NCBI RefSeq assembly: GCF_900108245.1
Contig: NZ_FNUY01000004.1
Coordinates: 434,001-498,000 of the forward strand
DNA: 64,000 bases
Source: Allobosea lathyri
Lineage (GTDB): Bacteria; Pseudomonadota; Alphaproteobacteria; Rhizobiales; Beijerinckiaceae
Direction of reading: 5' to 3'
Both the position numbers and the translations under genes were made by a program. Below are positions 18,301-26,527 of this stretch, one piece after another. Every line of letters begins with the position of its first letter. Position 1 is the first letter of the stretch. The notes under the pieces are model-generated. The model was not told where the DNA came from and searched no databases. It saw nothing but the letters and a program-made list of their open reading frames with translations.

Positions 18301-19362
18301 TTAACGCGGCACCAGCGCCCAATAATCGAAGTCGAGGACGACGCCGACGGCATATTGGTCGCCCAACTTCAGCGGATACTCATTGCAGGGCAGGTTCTTG
18401 GTCGCCACCAGCCGGAGCCTGAGCGCCCCGACATCGTTGCGGCCGGGCAGCTCGGCCGTCGCGATCACCTCGCTCCACGCATAGACGGTATCGCCCGCAA
18501 AGAGCGGCGCGACATGGCGCCCGCCATTGATCGCGGCGATGTGAAAGGCATTGCCCAGTCCGTTGAAGGATAGCGCCCGCGCCAGGCTGATGACGTGGCC
18601 ACCATAGATCAGCCGCTTGCCGAAGCGCGTATCGCGCGCGCCATAGGCGTCGAAATGCACCTTGGCCGTGTTCTGGTACAGGCGCGTCGCGATCTGGTGC
18701 TCGGCCTCCTCGACGCTCATGCCGTCGATATGATCGATGCGCTCGCCCACCGCATAGTCGCCCCAGCGGAACCGCGAACCCGCGAGCGCGTCGTCATAGG
18801 CTGCGAGCTCGATCGACGGGCAGCCTTCTCCCAGCTCCTCCGCAAGCACCGCCTTGGCGAGCTCGGGCACCTGCTCGGCATGGGCGGGCGTCCCGGGATG
18901 GCGCTTGCGCACCAGAACCCAGCGCGCATAGCTGAGTACGATCTGGCCATGCTGGTTGCGCCCGATCGAGCGGACATAGACGATGCCGGAATCGCCCGCC
19001 GAGGTCTGCTTCAGGCCGATGACTTCCGACGTGGTCGACAAGGTGTCGCCCGGAAAGACCGGCTTGAGGAAGCGGCCATCGGCATAGCCGAGATTGGCGA
19101 CCGCATTCAGCGAGATATCGGGCACCGTCTTGCCGAAGACGATGTGAAAGACCAGCAGATCATCGACCGGCGCAGCCTGATAGCCGACCTGTTTGGCGAA
19201 GACATCCGACGACTGGACCGCGAAACGAGACCCGTAAGATGCGGTGTAGAGCGAGACATCGCCGCTCGTCACCGTGCGCGGCGTCGCATGCACGATGGTC
19301 TCGCCGAGATTGAAATCCTCGAAGAAACGGCCGGGATTGGTCTTGGGCAAAGGCTCGGACAT
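18301..19362 (-). CDS. MaoC-family hydratase, probable mesaconyl-CoA hydratase
   Basis: 353 residues with two MaoC hot-dog halves: about 12-160 (GRFFEDFNLGETIVHATPRT, then VTSGDVSLY) and about 190-330. The size matches mesaconyl-CoA hydratases of the ethylmalonyl-CoA pathway, which make beta-methylmalyl-CoA. A CoA-ester lyase of the type that uses such products lies 2 kb away at 21306. Both may serve growth on acetyl-CoA-yielding substrates, next to succinate dehydrogenase. Other MaoC dehydratases remain possible. The ATG has GAGAGAA upstream. The gene stands alone, with a half-copy of the intergenic repeat on its 5' side. Confidence 0.75.
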   Translation of the reverse strand: MSEPLPKTNPGRFFEDFNLGETIVHATPRTVTSGDVSLYTASYGSRFAVQSSDVFAKQVGYQAAPVDDLLVFHIVFGKTVPDISLNAVANLGYADGRFLKPVFPGDTLSTTSEVIGLKQTSAGDSGIVYVRSIGRNQHGQIVLSYARWVLVRKRHPGTPAHAEQVPELAKAVLAEELGEGCPSIELAAYDDALAGSRFRWGDYAVGERIDHIDGMSVEEAEHQIATRLYQNTAKVHFDAYGARDTRFGKRLIYGGHVISLARALSFNGLGNAFHIAAINGGRHVAPLFAGDTVYAWSEVIATAELPGRNDVGALRLRLVATKNLPCNEYPLKLGDQYAVGVVLDFDYWALVPR

Positions 19363-19438
19363 GGGTTCTCTCGTCTGCTGCGCGAAAGAGTGTGCGCTGC
19401 CGCATAGTCAGGCGTCCAGCCCTGACATGACCGGCAGA

Positions 19439-19464
19439 GTCATGGTCGGCCTTGAGCCGACCAT
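19439..19464. repeat. Intergenic palindromic element, half copy
   Basis: GTCAT start followed by hairpin ATGGTCGGC-CTTGA-GCCGACCAT. Only the left hairpin of the composite element is present. It lies between the MaoC gene and the end of the dehydratase fusion. Compared with the copy at 14457 the last stem pair has changed from G:C to C:G with pairing kept. Confidence 0.7.
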
Positions 19465-19491
19465 CTCCTGCAAGGTCCTTGCTCCTGAAAC

Positions 19492-21204
19492 CTACCCCAG
19501 CAACACTGCCAGCTTCGCCAGATCGACATTCGCCCCGCACACGAGCACGCCGAGCCGCTCGCCCGGCGCGGGCTTGTAGGCTCCGCTCAGCAGGGCCCCG
19601 AGCGCCGCAGCGCCGCCGGGTTCCACCGCCAGCCGAAAATCGCGCCACAGCGTCGCCTGCGCCTGCGTGATCGCTTCGTCCGGCACGAGCACGACATGAT
19701 CGACCGCGTCCTTGCAGACCTCGTAGACCAGCGGCCCGACATTGCGCGCGCCGAGCGAATCGGCGGCAACCGAGGCGACCTTGACCTCGACCGGCCCCTT
19801 CGCCTCCAGCGCCGCCTGAAGCGCGCGCGAACCTTCCGGCTCGACACCGACGACCTTGACCCTCGTGCCGGCGAACCAGGCGGAGATGCCCGAGATCAGG
19901 CCACCGCCACCGACTGCGACCAGAACCGTGTCGAGATCGGGCTCCTGCGCCTGCCATTCGCGCCCAAGCGTGCCCTGGCCTGCAATCGTCTCTGCAGCTG
20001 CGAAGGGATGAATCTTCAACGCGCCGGTCTCGGCGACGAAACGGTCGCAGGCGGCCTGCGCATCGTCATATTGCGCGCCACCGATGACGACCTCGGCACC
20101 AAAGCGGCGGATCGCCTCGATTTTCGCAGCCGGTGAAATCTCCGGCACGAAGATCGTCGCCTTCACGCCACGCTCACGCGCTGCATAAGCGACAGCCGCG
20201 CCGTGATTGCCGCCCGAGGCCGCTGCAACGCCTGCCGGCGGAACCGGCAGCGAGAGCAGGTTGTTGAAAGCGCCGCGCGTCTTGAACGAGCCGGCATGCT
20301 GCAGGCATTCGAGCTTCAGCGAGATATCGGCGTGCGAGCCGAAGGCCCCCTGGTCCAGCCGCATCACCGGCGTGACGCGGGCGTGGCCGGCGATGCGCTC
20401 AGCGGCGGCCTCGATCATCGGGCGCGGCACGGGACGGTCGGTCATGGCGAAATCCTGTGAAGGCAGGCGATCGGGCTTGAAGGTCCAGATCGCGATGGGA
20501 AGTCCGTGGCTATCGCGTCCGGGCGGATCGGGGAAGGAGATTCCGCGCCCGGCAAGCATGTGATGGGCGACGACCAGTGCAGCCAACGCGTCGAGCGCAT
20601 CGTCCGCTGCCGCGCCCCTTGGTGGCCGGGCATTGACGCTTTCGGGCGCAACACCGGCTGCGATCAGGAGGTCGCGCCGCTCGGCCATGCCCAAAGGATT
20701 GATCGCGCCCCTGATCTTCTTGGGATGCGTCAATGCCTCGCCGCGCATGGTCGCGAAGGCCAGTTCGGGATGGACCTCGAAAACCCGCTCGCACAGGGGC
20801 GGACTCGCCCTGAGCAGGGCATCGATTTCGCGGATCTTCGGGAAAAGATGAAAGCCCTGCTTGGACACTTTGCGCGGGGGTGTCGAGGTCTCCAGCGCCA
20901 GCCGGCAGGCCTGCAGATACTCCGTTGCATGAACAGCCACCCGCGCGGGGATGGAAAAGACCGAGGATTGCCGCTGGCCCAGCTGCGGCCGGACCAGCTG
21001 CTCCGGCCCTCGCCCCGAGCCCTCCACCCGATCCGGCAGGCCGATCGGCATGTCCACCGCGACGATCGCGGGCGAATTCTCCCCTACGAACAGTTCGGTA
21101 AAGCTGGAGACCACGCGCAGGACCGGTGGCTCGCTCCCGGCTGAATCGACCAAAGCTGCTACCCAGCCCGCCTTGCAGCCATCGACACCTGCGATCCAGA
21201 CCAT
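19492..21204 (-). CDS. DUF429 domain fused to threonine/serine dehydratase-like enzyme
   Basis: One uninterrupted 570-residue frame joins two proteins that are normally separate. Residues 1-253 are a DUF429 domain (WIAGVDGCKAGW start, VDMPIGLPD, and DALDALAALVVA), an RNase H-like fold of unknown activity. Residues 254-570 are a fold-type II PLP enzyme, with the PLP lysine in AGSFKTRGAF, the phosphate loop ASGGNHG and the tail loop VAVGGGG. No stop separates them. An internal ATG at 20445 has AGGA at ideal distance, so a free dehydratase (317 residues) may also be made. ATG 21204 has GGAG upstream. It is divergent from the CoA lyase. Confidence 0.8.
   Translation of the reverse strand: MVWIAGVDGCKAGWVAALVDSAGSEPPVLRVVSSFTELFVGENSPAIVAVDMPIGLPDRVEGSGRGPEQLVRPQLGQRQSSVFSIPARVAVHATEYLQACRLALETSTPPRKVSKQGFHLFPKIREIDALLRASPPLCERVFEVHPELAFATMRGEALTHPKKIRGAINPLGMAERRDLLIAAGVAPESVNARPPRGAAADDALDALAALVVAHHMLAGRGISFPDPPGRDSHGLPIAIWTFKPDRLPSQDFAMTDRPVPRPMIEAAAERIAGHARVTPVMRLDQGAFGSHADISLKLECLQHAGSFKTRGAFNNLLSLPVPPAGVAAASGGNHGAAVAYAARERGVKATIFVPEISPAAKIEAIRRFGAEVVIGGAQYDDAQAACDRFVAETGALKIHPFAAAETIAGQGTLGREWQAQEPDLDTVLVAVGGGGLISGISAWFAGTRVKVVGVEPEGSRALQAALEAKGPVEVKVASVAADSLGARNVGPLVYEVCKDAVDHVVLVPDEAITQAQATLWRDFRLAVEPGGAAALGALLSGAYKPAPGERLGVLVCGANVDLAKLAVLLG
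20443..20458 (-). promoter_or_regulatory. Internal ribosome site and start inside the fusion
   Basis: On the minus strand, AGGA followed by seven bases and ATG (20445) begins MTDRPVPRPM, the natural start of a stand-alone dehydratase. It suggests the fusion arose by loss of the upstream gene's stop while the original start was kept. Confidence 0.55.
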
Positions 21205-21238
21205 CTCCGCTCCCCCATGCGCCTTTCGCATGACTCAC

Positions 21239-21273
21239 ATTGCATCTGCGTTGCGTCTGGTGTGCAGTGCAAT
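21239..21273. promoter_or_regulatory. TTGCA-type inverted repeat in divergent promoter
   Basis: ATTGCA and TGCAAT are arms around a 23-bp spacer that also contains TTGCG. It lies between the fusion gene and the CoA lyase. TTGCA half-sites resemble those of short-chain fatty-acyl regulators such as PccR, but the match is loose. Confidence 0.3.
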
Positions 21274-21305
21274 ACAACATGGCCGACAGACGTCAGGAGA
21301 CAACC

Positions 21306-22181
21306 ATGACCACGATCCATCCGCGCCGCAGCGTGCTTTATATGCCGGGTTCCAACGCTCGCGCCCTCGAAAAGGCCCGCGAGATCCCGGCTGACGCCCT
21401 GATCCTCGATCTGGAAGACGCGGTTGCCCCCGACGTCAAGGAGGCCGCGCGCGCGCAGGTCTGCGCCGCCGTGAAGGCCGGCGGCTATGGCCGCCGCGAA
21501 CTGGTCATCCGCGTCAACGGTGTCGATACGCCCTGGTTCATGGACGATCTCGCCGCCGCCACCGAAGCCAAGCCCGACGCCATCCTGATCCCCAAAATCT
21601 CGGCGCCCGAGACCTTGCAGCAGATCGGCGCGCAGCTGACCGGTCTCTGGGCCGATCCGGCGATCCGGATCTGGGCGATGATCGAGACCCCGCTCGCCAT
21701 CCTCGATATCGAGCGGATCGCACGGGCCGCGCGCGATCCCACGACAAGGCTGTCCTGTTTCGTGATGGGCACCAACGATCTCGCCAAGGAGACACGCGCC
21801 CGTTTCGTGCCCGGCCGCGCGCCGATGCTGCCCTGGCTGACCAGTGCAATCCTGGCGGCACGCGCCTACGGCATCGACATCGTCGACGGCGTCTACAACG
21901 ATCTCAAGGACGAGGACGGCTTCAGGGCCGAATGCGAGGCGGGCCGCGACCTCGGCTTCGATGGCAAGACGCTGATCCATCCCGGCCAGGTCGCTGCCGC
22001 CAATGCCGTCTTCGCGCCCGATGGCGCGGAACTGTCGCGAGCCCGGGCGATCATTGCCGCCTTCGATCAGCCGGAGAATGCCGATAAGGGCGCAATCCAG
22101 CTCGACGGCCGCATGGTTGAGCGGCTGCATGCCGACATGGCCAAGCGCGTCGTGGCGCTCGGCGAGGCGATCGACGCATAA
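21306..22181 (+). CDS. CoA-ester lyase/thioesterase, CitE/malyl-CoA lyase family
   Basis: 291 residues of the HpcH/HpaI TIM-barrel family. Markers are SVLYMPGSN near the start, ILDLEDAVAP (Mg-binding acid), IETPLAILD and the substrate segment DLAKETR. Relatives cleave citramalyl-, beta-methylmalyl- or malyl-CoA, and a close class is (3S)-malyl-CoA thioesterase of the ethylmalonyl-CoA pathway. The size suits that class. Together with the MaoC hydratase it points to mesaconyl/methylmalyl-CoA metabolism. ATG 21306 has AGGAGA upstream; in-frame codons before it overlap the promoter. Confidence 0.85.
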   Translation: MTTIHPRRSVLYMPGSNARALEKAREIPADALILDLEDAVAPDVKEAARAQVCAAVKAGGYGRRELVIRVNGVDTPWFMDDLAAATEAKPDAILIPKISAPETLQQIGAQLTGLWADPAIRIWAMIETPLAILDIERIARAARDPTTRLSCFVMGTNDLAKETRARFVPGRAPMLPWLTSAILAARAYGIDIVDGVYNDLKDEDGFRAECEAGRDLGFDGKTLIHPGQVAAANAVFAPDGAELSRARAIIAAFDQPENADKGAIQLDGRMVERLHADMAKRVVALGEAIDA

Positions 22182-22193
22182 GGCCGGATCGCT

Positions 22194-22270
22194 GTGACGC
22201 TCGGGCCTGTCCCGAGCGTCTCCGGGCGAAGAGGTTCCCGGGTCCGCGTAAGGCGCGACCCGGGAATGAG
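22194..22270. repeat. Intergenic palindromic element, variant copy
   Basis: Hairpin ACGCTCGGG-CCTGT-CCCGAGCGT (22197-22219) followed by TTCCCGGGTC/GACCCGGGAA (22235-22266). Ends are GTGAC and ATGAG, slightly off the GTCAT/ATGAC of full copies. It lies between convergent genes. Confidence 0.7.
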
Positions 22271-22273
22271 ACC

Positions 22274-22810
22274 TCAGGCCTTCGCGGCCTTGGCCCGCTC
22301 CATCGCCTCGAGGATCAGCTCCTTGGCCTTGGCGGCATCGCCCCAGCCGGTCAGCTTGACCCATTTGCCGGGCTCGAGATCCTTGTAGTGCTCGAAGAAG
22401 TGCTGGATCTGGTCAAGCGTGATCTTGGGCAGATCGGTGTAATTATGCACGTTCTCATAGCGCTTGGTCAGCTTGGGAACGGGGACCGCGATGATCTTCT
22501 CGTCGCCGCCGCCTTCATCCTCCATCATCATCACGCCGATCGGCCTGACCGCGATATAGGAGCCGGGGATCAGCGGCCGGGTGTTGGCGACGAGCACGTC
22601 GCAAGGGTCGCCATCTTCCGACAGCGTATGGGGAATGAAGCCGTAATTCCCGGGATAGCGCATCGGCGTGTAGAGGAAGCGGTCGACGAAAAGCGTACCG
22701 GCCTCCTTGTCCATCTCGTACTTTATGGGTTCGCCGCCAATGGCCACCTCGATGACCACGTTGACTTCGTCCGGAGGGTTCTTGCCGATGGAGATGGCGT
22801 CGAGGCGCAT
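22274..22810 (-). CDS. ppa: Inorganic pyrophosphatase
   Basis: 178 residues, the size of family I soluble pyrophosphatases. The metal/pyrophosphate site [12 protein letters not shown], the earlier KYEMDKEAG and the later DEKIIAVP are in order. It hydrolyses pyrophosphate in the cytosol and pulls biosynthetic reactions forward. It is a monocistronic gene, convergent with the CoA lyase across a repeat element. Confidence 0.97.
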   Translation of the reverse strand: MRLDAISIGKNPPDEVNVVIEVAIGGEPIKYEMDKEAGTLFVDRFLYTPMRYPGNYGFIPHTLSEDGDPCDVLVANTRPLIPGSYIAVRPIGVMMMEDEGGGDEKIIAVPVPKLTKRYENVHNYTDLPKITLDQIQHFFEHYKDLEPGKWVKLTGWGDAAKAKELILEAMERAKAAKA

Positions 22811-22969
22811 ATGTCGTAACCTATCGATAGGGAAATCCGGGCGCCTTATGCGCGTTTAGAGCACAAAGGCCAAGCCCGACCTTGAGCCACAAATTTGCGT
22901 AGCACCGCAACCGCTGATATCGGCGGGCATGAAAAATGAGCGAGATCAGATCATGAATGGGAGCCGGCC

Positions 22970-23692
22970 TTGCTGAGCCGCCTGCGCCCCGACGAGGAAC
23001 GCTATGCGCGGCGGATGGCCCGCATAGCGCGCTGGGACCGGCCGATAGAGGGCCGTGCCGCGCGCCTTCGCGCCTGGGCCAACATGCTGCTGGTCGACCA
23101 CGGCATCTTCCGGCTGGCCTATCTCAACGCGCACCGCGTCACGCCACGGCTCTGGCGGGCGGCGCAGCCTGCGCCGGGTCAGATCGCCTGGTTTGCCCGC
23201 CAGGGTGTCAAGACCATCGTCAACCTGCGCGGCGGGCGCGAACACGGCTCCTGGCCACTGCAGCGCGAGGCCTGCGAGCGCCATGGCATCGCGCTGGTCG
23301 ATTTCGTGCTGCGCTCGCGCGGGGCCCCCGAGCGCGAGACCATTCTGGCCAGCAAGGCGTTCTTCGCGACGCTGACCGAGCCGGCGCTGGTCCACTGCAA
23401 ATCGGGCGCCGACCGCGCCGGCTTCTTTGCGGCGCTTTATCTGCTGATCCACGAGGAACGACCACTGGATGAGGCGACCCGCCAGCTCTCGCTGCGCTAC
23501 GGGCATTTCCGCTTCGCCAAGACGGGCATCCTGGATGCGTTCTTCGATACCTATCGGCGCGAAGGTGCGGCGAAAGGCATCGCCTTCCTGGACTGGGTCG
23601 AGACGGCCTACGATCCCGAACGCCTCGAGCGCGAGTTCAAGCCGGGCTTCCTGTCCTCGATGATCGCCGACCGGCTGATCCGGCGGGAGTAG
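22970..23692 (+). CDS. Tyrosine/dual-specificity phosphatase-like protein
   Basis: 240 residues. The CX5R loop is VHCKSGADRAG, with Cys143 and Arg149. It is preceded by KTIVNLRGGRE, the usual strand before the loop in bacterial tyrosine-phosphatase-like proteins. The start is a TTG at 22970 with GGGAG six bases upstream; no ATG or GTG in frame is as well placed. The substrate may be protein or phosphoinositide-like. It converges with the flippase gene; such phosphatases sometimes sit beside polysaccharide genes. Confidence 0.8.
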   Translation: MLSRLRPDEERYARRMARIARWDRPIEGRAARLRAWANMLLVDHGIFRLAYLNAHRVTPRLWRAAQPAPGQIAWFARQGVKTIVNLRGGREHGSWPLQREACERHGIALVDFVLRSRGAPERETILASKAFFATLTEPALVHCKSGADRAGFFAALYLLIHEERPLDEATRQLSLRYGHFRFAKTGILDAFFDTYRREGAAKGIAFLDWVETAYDPERLEREFKPGFLSSMIADRLIRRE

Positions 23693-23710
23693 AACGCCGG
23701 GGCTCGCGCC

Positions 23711-25066
23711 TCAGCCGCTCATCTCGGGCTTGAGTATCGGCGATCCCTCCGGTCCCAGACGGGTCCAGGCGAAGCGGATTTGCGCCAGCATGCGCGCCAG
23801 CGACACGATGCCGAGCACATAGAGCAGCGGCATCGACAGCGCTCCAAACCAGAGCATGACCAGCGCGGCCGCCAGCAGCGCGACCGCATTGGTCGCGACA
23901 TGCTGGAGCGGATGACGCGACAGGGAGGCAATGTCGTGCAAGGGCGACACCAGCGCGATCCCGCAATAGAACAGCGTCATGATCGCGACGATCTCGCCGA
24001 CGCCTCGCCATTGCCCGTCAGCAAGCATCGAATCGACGCCGAGCGCCACGAGCGCGATGCCGCCGAATAGCGCCACCGCACCGGCGATGAGACCAAGGGT
24101 CACGAGACGGACCCATGATTGCCGCTTCGCCTCCGGCAGCGCGCGCAGATGGTTGAGAACCAGCGGACCTGAAACCGTCGCGTACATCTGCGTCGGCACG
24201 TCCAGCAACCGCATCGCCAAGGCGACATGGGCGGCCAGCAGCGGGTTGCCGCCATAGGGCAGCGCCATCAGCGGGGCGATCGTAAAGCCATAGGACAGCA
24301 AGGCGGAGGGCAGAAGGTAGCGCGGGGCATCGCGCCACCGGATCGCCGACGCCAGCAATTCGCTGAGTGACCAGAATCGCGGCCGCACCAGCGCAACCAG
24401 CGCCTTGCGCCGTAGCCAGATGAGATAGGTGGCCGCGACGGCATGGCCGAGCGCATCGGCCAGGAACAGGGCGTACGAATTCGCCCCCAGCGACCAGATC
24501 AACAGAAGCATCAGGACTGGCTGCACCACGGCCTGCACGACGTTGCTGTTGCCGATCACCTTGAAATCGCCTTCGGCGGTCGCCTCCGACCAGAGCAGCC
24601 GAAGGACGCTCCGGCCCGTCAGCGAGACCAGGAACAGCAGCGCGACCGACGGCTCGATCCAATCCAGAGCCATGCCCGCAATCACGACACAGGCGACAAG
24701 CCCGAGAAAAGCCGTGCCCGCAGCGAGAGCCAACCGGAAGGCGCGGCCAAGCCGATCCCGGTCACTGGTCTGGAAGAAAATCGCCTCCAGCCGCATCAAG
24801 GCCGCGATCGCGACGAAATTGGCGAAAGCCGAGAAAACCGCGAAATCCGCGAAGGCCTGGGGCGGGCACAGCGCCGCGGCCACCAGCAACCCCCAGACCG
24901 AGATGAAGCGCGCCTGGATGAAGCGCACCGCCAGCATCAGCCCCGCAGTGAGGCTTTTGCGGGTCGCAGACGCCTTCTCTTGGGCAACAGCACGGGTTGG
25001 CACGGCCGCCACGGAAGGCGCGCTGGCCGGAAAGGCCGCGCGTTCCATGATCACATGAGCTGCCAT
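23711..25066 (-). CDS. Wzx-like polysaccharide flippase / MATE-type membrane protein
   Basis: About 451 residues with roughly 12 hydrophobic segments and short loops. The overall layout is that of lipid-linked oligosaccharide flippases of the MOP superfamily. An Ala/Pro-rich cytoplasmic start precedes the first helix (SLTAGLMLAVRFI). Cargo is unknown; no glycosyltransferases are nearby, so this is an isolated member. The start is uncertain: 25066 and 25048 both begin plausibly and 25168 extends into the promoter. The 25067-25309 gap upstream has no gene that I can see. Confidence 0.7.
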   Translation of the reverse strand: MAAHVIMERAAFPASAPSVAAVPTRAVAQEKASATRKSLTAGLMLAVRFIQARFISVWGLLVAAALCPPQAFADFAVFSAFANFVAIAALMRLEAIFFQTSDRDRLGRAFRLALAAGTAFLGLVACVVIAGMALDWIEPSVALLFLVSLTGRSVLRLLWSEATAEGDFKVIGNSNVVQAVVQPVLMLLLIWSLGANSYALFLADALGHAVAATYLIWLRRKALVALVRPRFWSLSELLASAIRWRDAPRYLLPSALLSYGFTIAPLMALPYGGNPLLAAHVALAMRLLDVPTQMYATVSGPLVLNHLRALPEAKRQSWVRLVTLGLIAGAVALFGGIALVALGVDSMLADGQWRGVGEIVAIMTLFYCGIALVSPLHDIASLSRHPLQHVATNAVALLAAALVMLWFGALSMPLLYVLGIVSLARMLAQIRFAWTRLGPEGSPILKPEMSG

Positions 25067-25309
25067 GTCCACATCCACGGTCGGGATATCGAACAAGCCG
25101 GCCTCGCCAACCTCCTGCTGGTCATGGCGGCGAGGCGAACTCGACACTCGATCGGCAGGAACGATCACGAGAGATCGGCTCTCTGCGTGGCACGCTGCGC
25201 CAGTATGGTTAACGATGGCTTAAGACGGGTCATCACGATCATCGAAGCGGGGAGCGATGCGCTTCTACCAAGATCGTGGCGCAATTATGCGACACGATCG
25301 TCACACCCT

Positions 25310-25843
25310 TCAGCCGAATGTGCCCTTCAGGGCCTCGAAGCGCGCAAGCTGGTCGGCCAGCAGTTCGCGATTGGCGTCGCGCCTGACGAAGACCTTGAAC
25401 ATGACCTCGCCAGCGCCGTTGAAGAACTGCACCGAGCAGACGCGGCGCTTCGGGAACTGGCGGTCGACCACATAGATGGCGACACAGTTCGCCGCCTTGA
25501 TATGCCCGCCGATCGGGCTGTCGCCATGGATGTTGTAATAGCCATGGCCGAACGAGCCCACCGGCAGCGAGCCCTCGCATTCGAGCACGATATCGGGCGT
25601 ATGGACGAGGAACAGCACTGTTCCCCACGTCGCCAGCTCCTGCCAGACCGCCTCGAAGCGCTCCGGCGCGACAACAAGACGCTCCTGCGCCGGGATCAGA
25701 TCCAGCACCGCGCGTGTCGGCACGCCGACCTCGCGCGCCACCGATTCGACCATGGCGTCGGGCTTCTCCGCCAGCGTAAGCCTGGCACGCTCGATCGGAT
25801 CCTGCGCGGCGGAAACCGGCGCGCCTGCCTGCGAAATCGACAT
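25310..25843 (-). CDS. hutX: Heme utilization carrier protein HutX
   Basis: 177 residues. The conserved block GSFGHGYYNIHGDSPIGGH and the late VCSVQFFNGAGEVMFKVFV match HutX/HuvX proteins, cytosolic heme-binding carriers that pass imported heme to a degrading enzyme. It lies 10 bp after the HmuQ-like gene, so the two form an operon divergent from hmuTUV. Heme import, trafficking and degradation are thus grouped, and the palindrome at 26404 is the likely shared iron-control site. Confidence 0.88.
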   Translation of the reverse strand: MSISQAGAPVSAAQDPIERARLTLAEKPDAMVESVAREVGVPTRAVLDLIPAQERLVVAPERFEAVWQELATWGTVLFLVHTPDIVLECEGSLPVGSFGHGYYNIHGDSPIGGHIKAANCVAIYVVDRQFPKRRVCSVQFFNGAGEVMFKVFVRRDANRELLADQLARFEALKGTFG

Positions 25844-25853
25844 GTCGTTCTCT

Positions 25854-26201
25854 TTACTCGGCGGCCTGGCGCGGCTGGTGCGGATTGGCTTCGCTCAGCA
25901 CGGTCTCGAAGCCCTCGAATTCGGGATGCCCGAGATACATCGGCTTCTCGCGCGGCTGGCCGGCATTGCGATGCGACTCGCGGAACTGCTCGGACTTGGT
26001 CCAGGCCACGAAATCATCCTTCGATGCCCAGCTGGTATGGGAGGAGTACAGCGTGTGATCCTCCTTTTCCGGACCCTTCAACAGGTGAAAGGCGAGGAAT
26101 CCCGGCATCTCGTCGAGACGCGTCTTGCGCGAGGACCAGACCGTCTCGAAGGCGGCTTCCTCTCCCTTGACGACCTTGAAGCGGTTCATGGCGATAAACA
26201 T
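25854..26201 (-). CDS. Heme-degrading monooxygenase-like protein (HmuQ/IsdG type)
   Basis: 115 residues forming one ABM-type ferredoxin-like barrel: FIAMNRFKVVKGEEAAFE, GFLAFHLLKG, LYSSHTSWASKDDFVAWTKS. The size and the context beside hutX and hmuTUV match HmuQ-type heme oxygenases of rhizobia, which open the heme ring and release iron. The start at 26201 has AAGGAT eight bases upstream; the open frame continues to 26438 but that part reads as promoter DNA. Function comes mostly from context, since ABM domains are versatile. Confidence 0.78.
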   Translation of the reverse strand: MFIAMNRFKVVKGEEAAFETVWSSRKTRLDEMPGFLAFHLLKGPEKEDHTLYSSHTSWASKDDFVAWTKSEQFRESHRNAGQPREKPMYLGHPEFEGFETVLSEANPHQPRQAAE

Positions 26202-26403
26202 GCGGTGCGATCCTTGCGACGATGAGGCGGTTCTGAAGACCGTTGTCCTGCAGACATTGCAGAACACGGGCCCCGAACCGGAAAATATGGCGGCTGGCTG
26301 AGCGCTGACGCACCTTGCTGGCATGCGAAACGGGCCGCGCCTGACGGCGCATCGCCCTTGACCCGTTCTAGTAAAGCTGAATATCAACGTCAACAACGCC
26401 GCT

Positions 26404-26442
26404 GTAATTGTTAGTTTTGAATAATTAAAAACTGACAATTAC
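26404..26442. promoter_or_regulatory. 39-nt near-palindrome in divergent heme promoter
   Basis: GTAATTGTTAG...CTGACAATTAC with inner arms GTTTT/AAAAC and AT-rich core; only two of nineteen paired positions fail. It is the most AT-rich patch of the region and sits between hmuQ/hutX and hmuTUV. It has the size of an Irr, RirA or Fur-type site but does not match the textbook boxes closely. The rest of the 326-bp gap has no gene that I can see. Confidence 0.6.
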
Positions 26443-26527
26443 TTGGCGAACCGCACGCAATGCTGGCGTCCCATCGGATCGGCTGAGAAGCCGGTCATGC
26501 GACACGCCGCCATGAGGAGACGCGATC

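Noticed and set aside
25067..25309. Small gene between hutX and the flippase
   Set aside because: No frame has a ribosome site and sensible sequence; it looks like promoter DNA.
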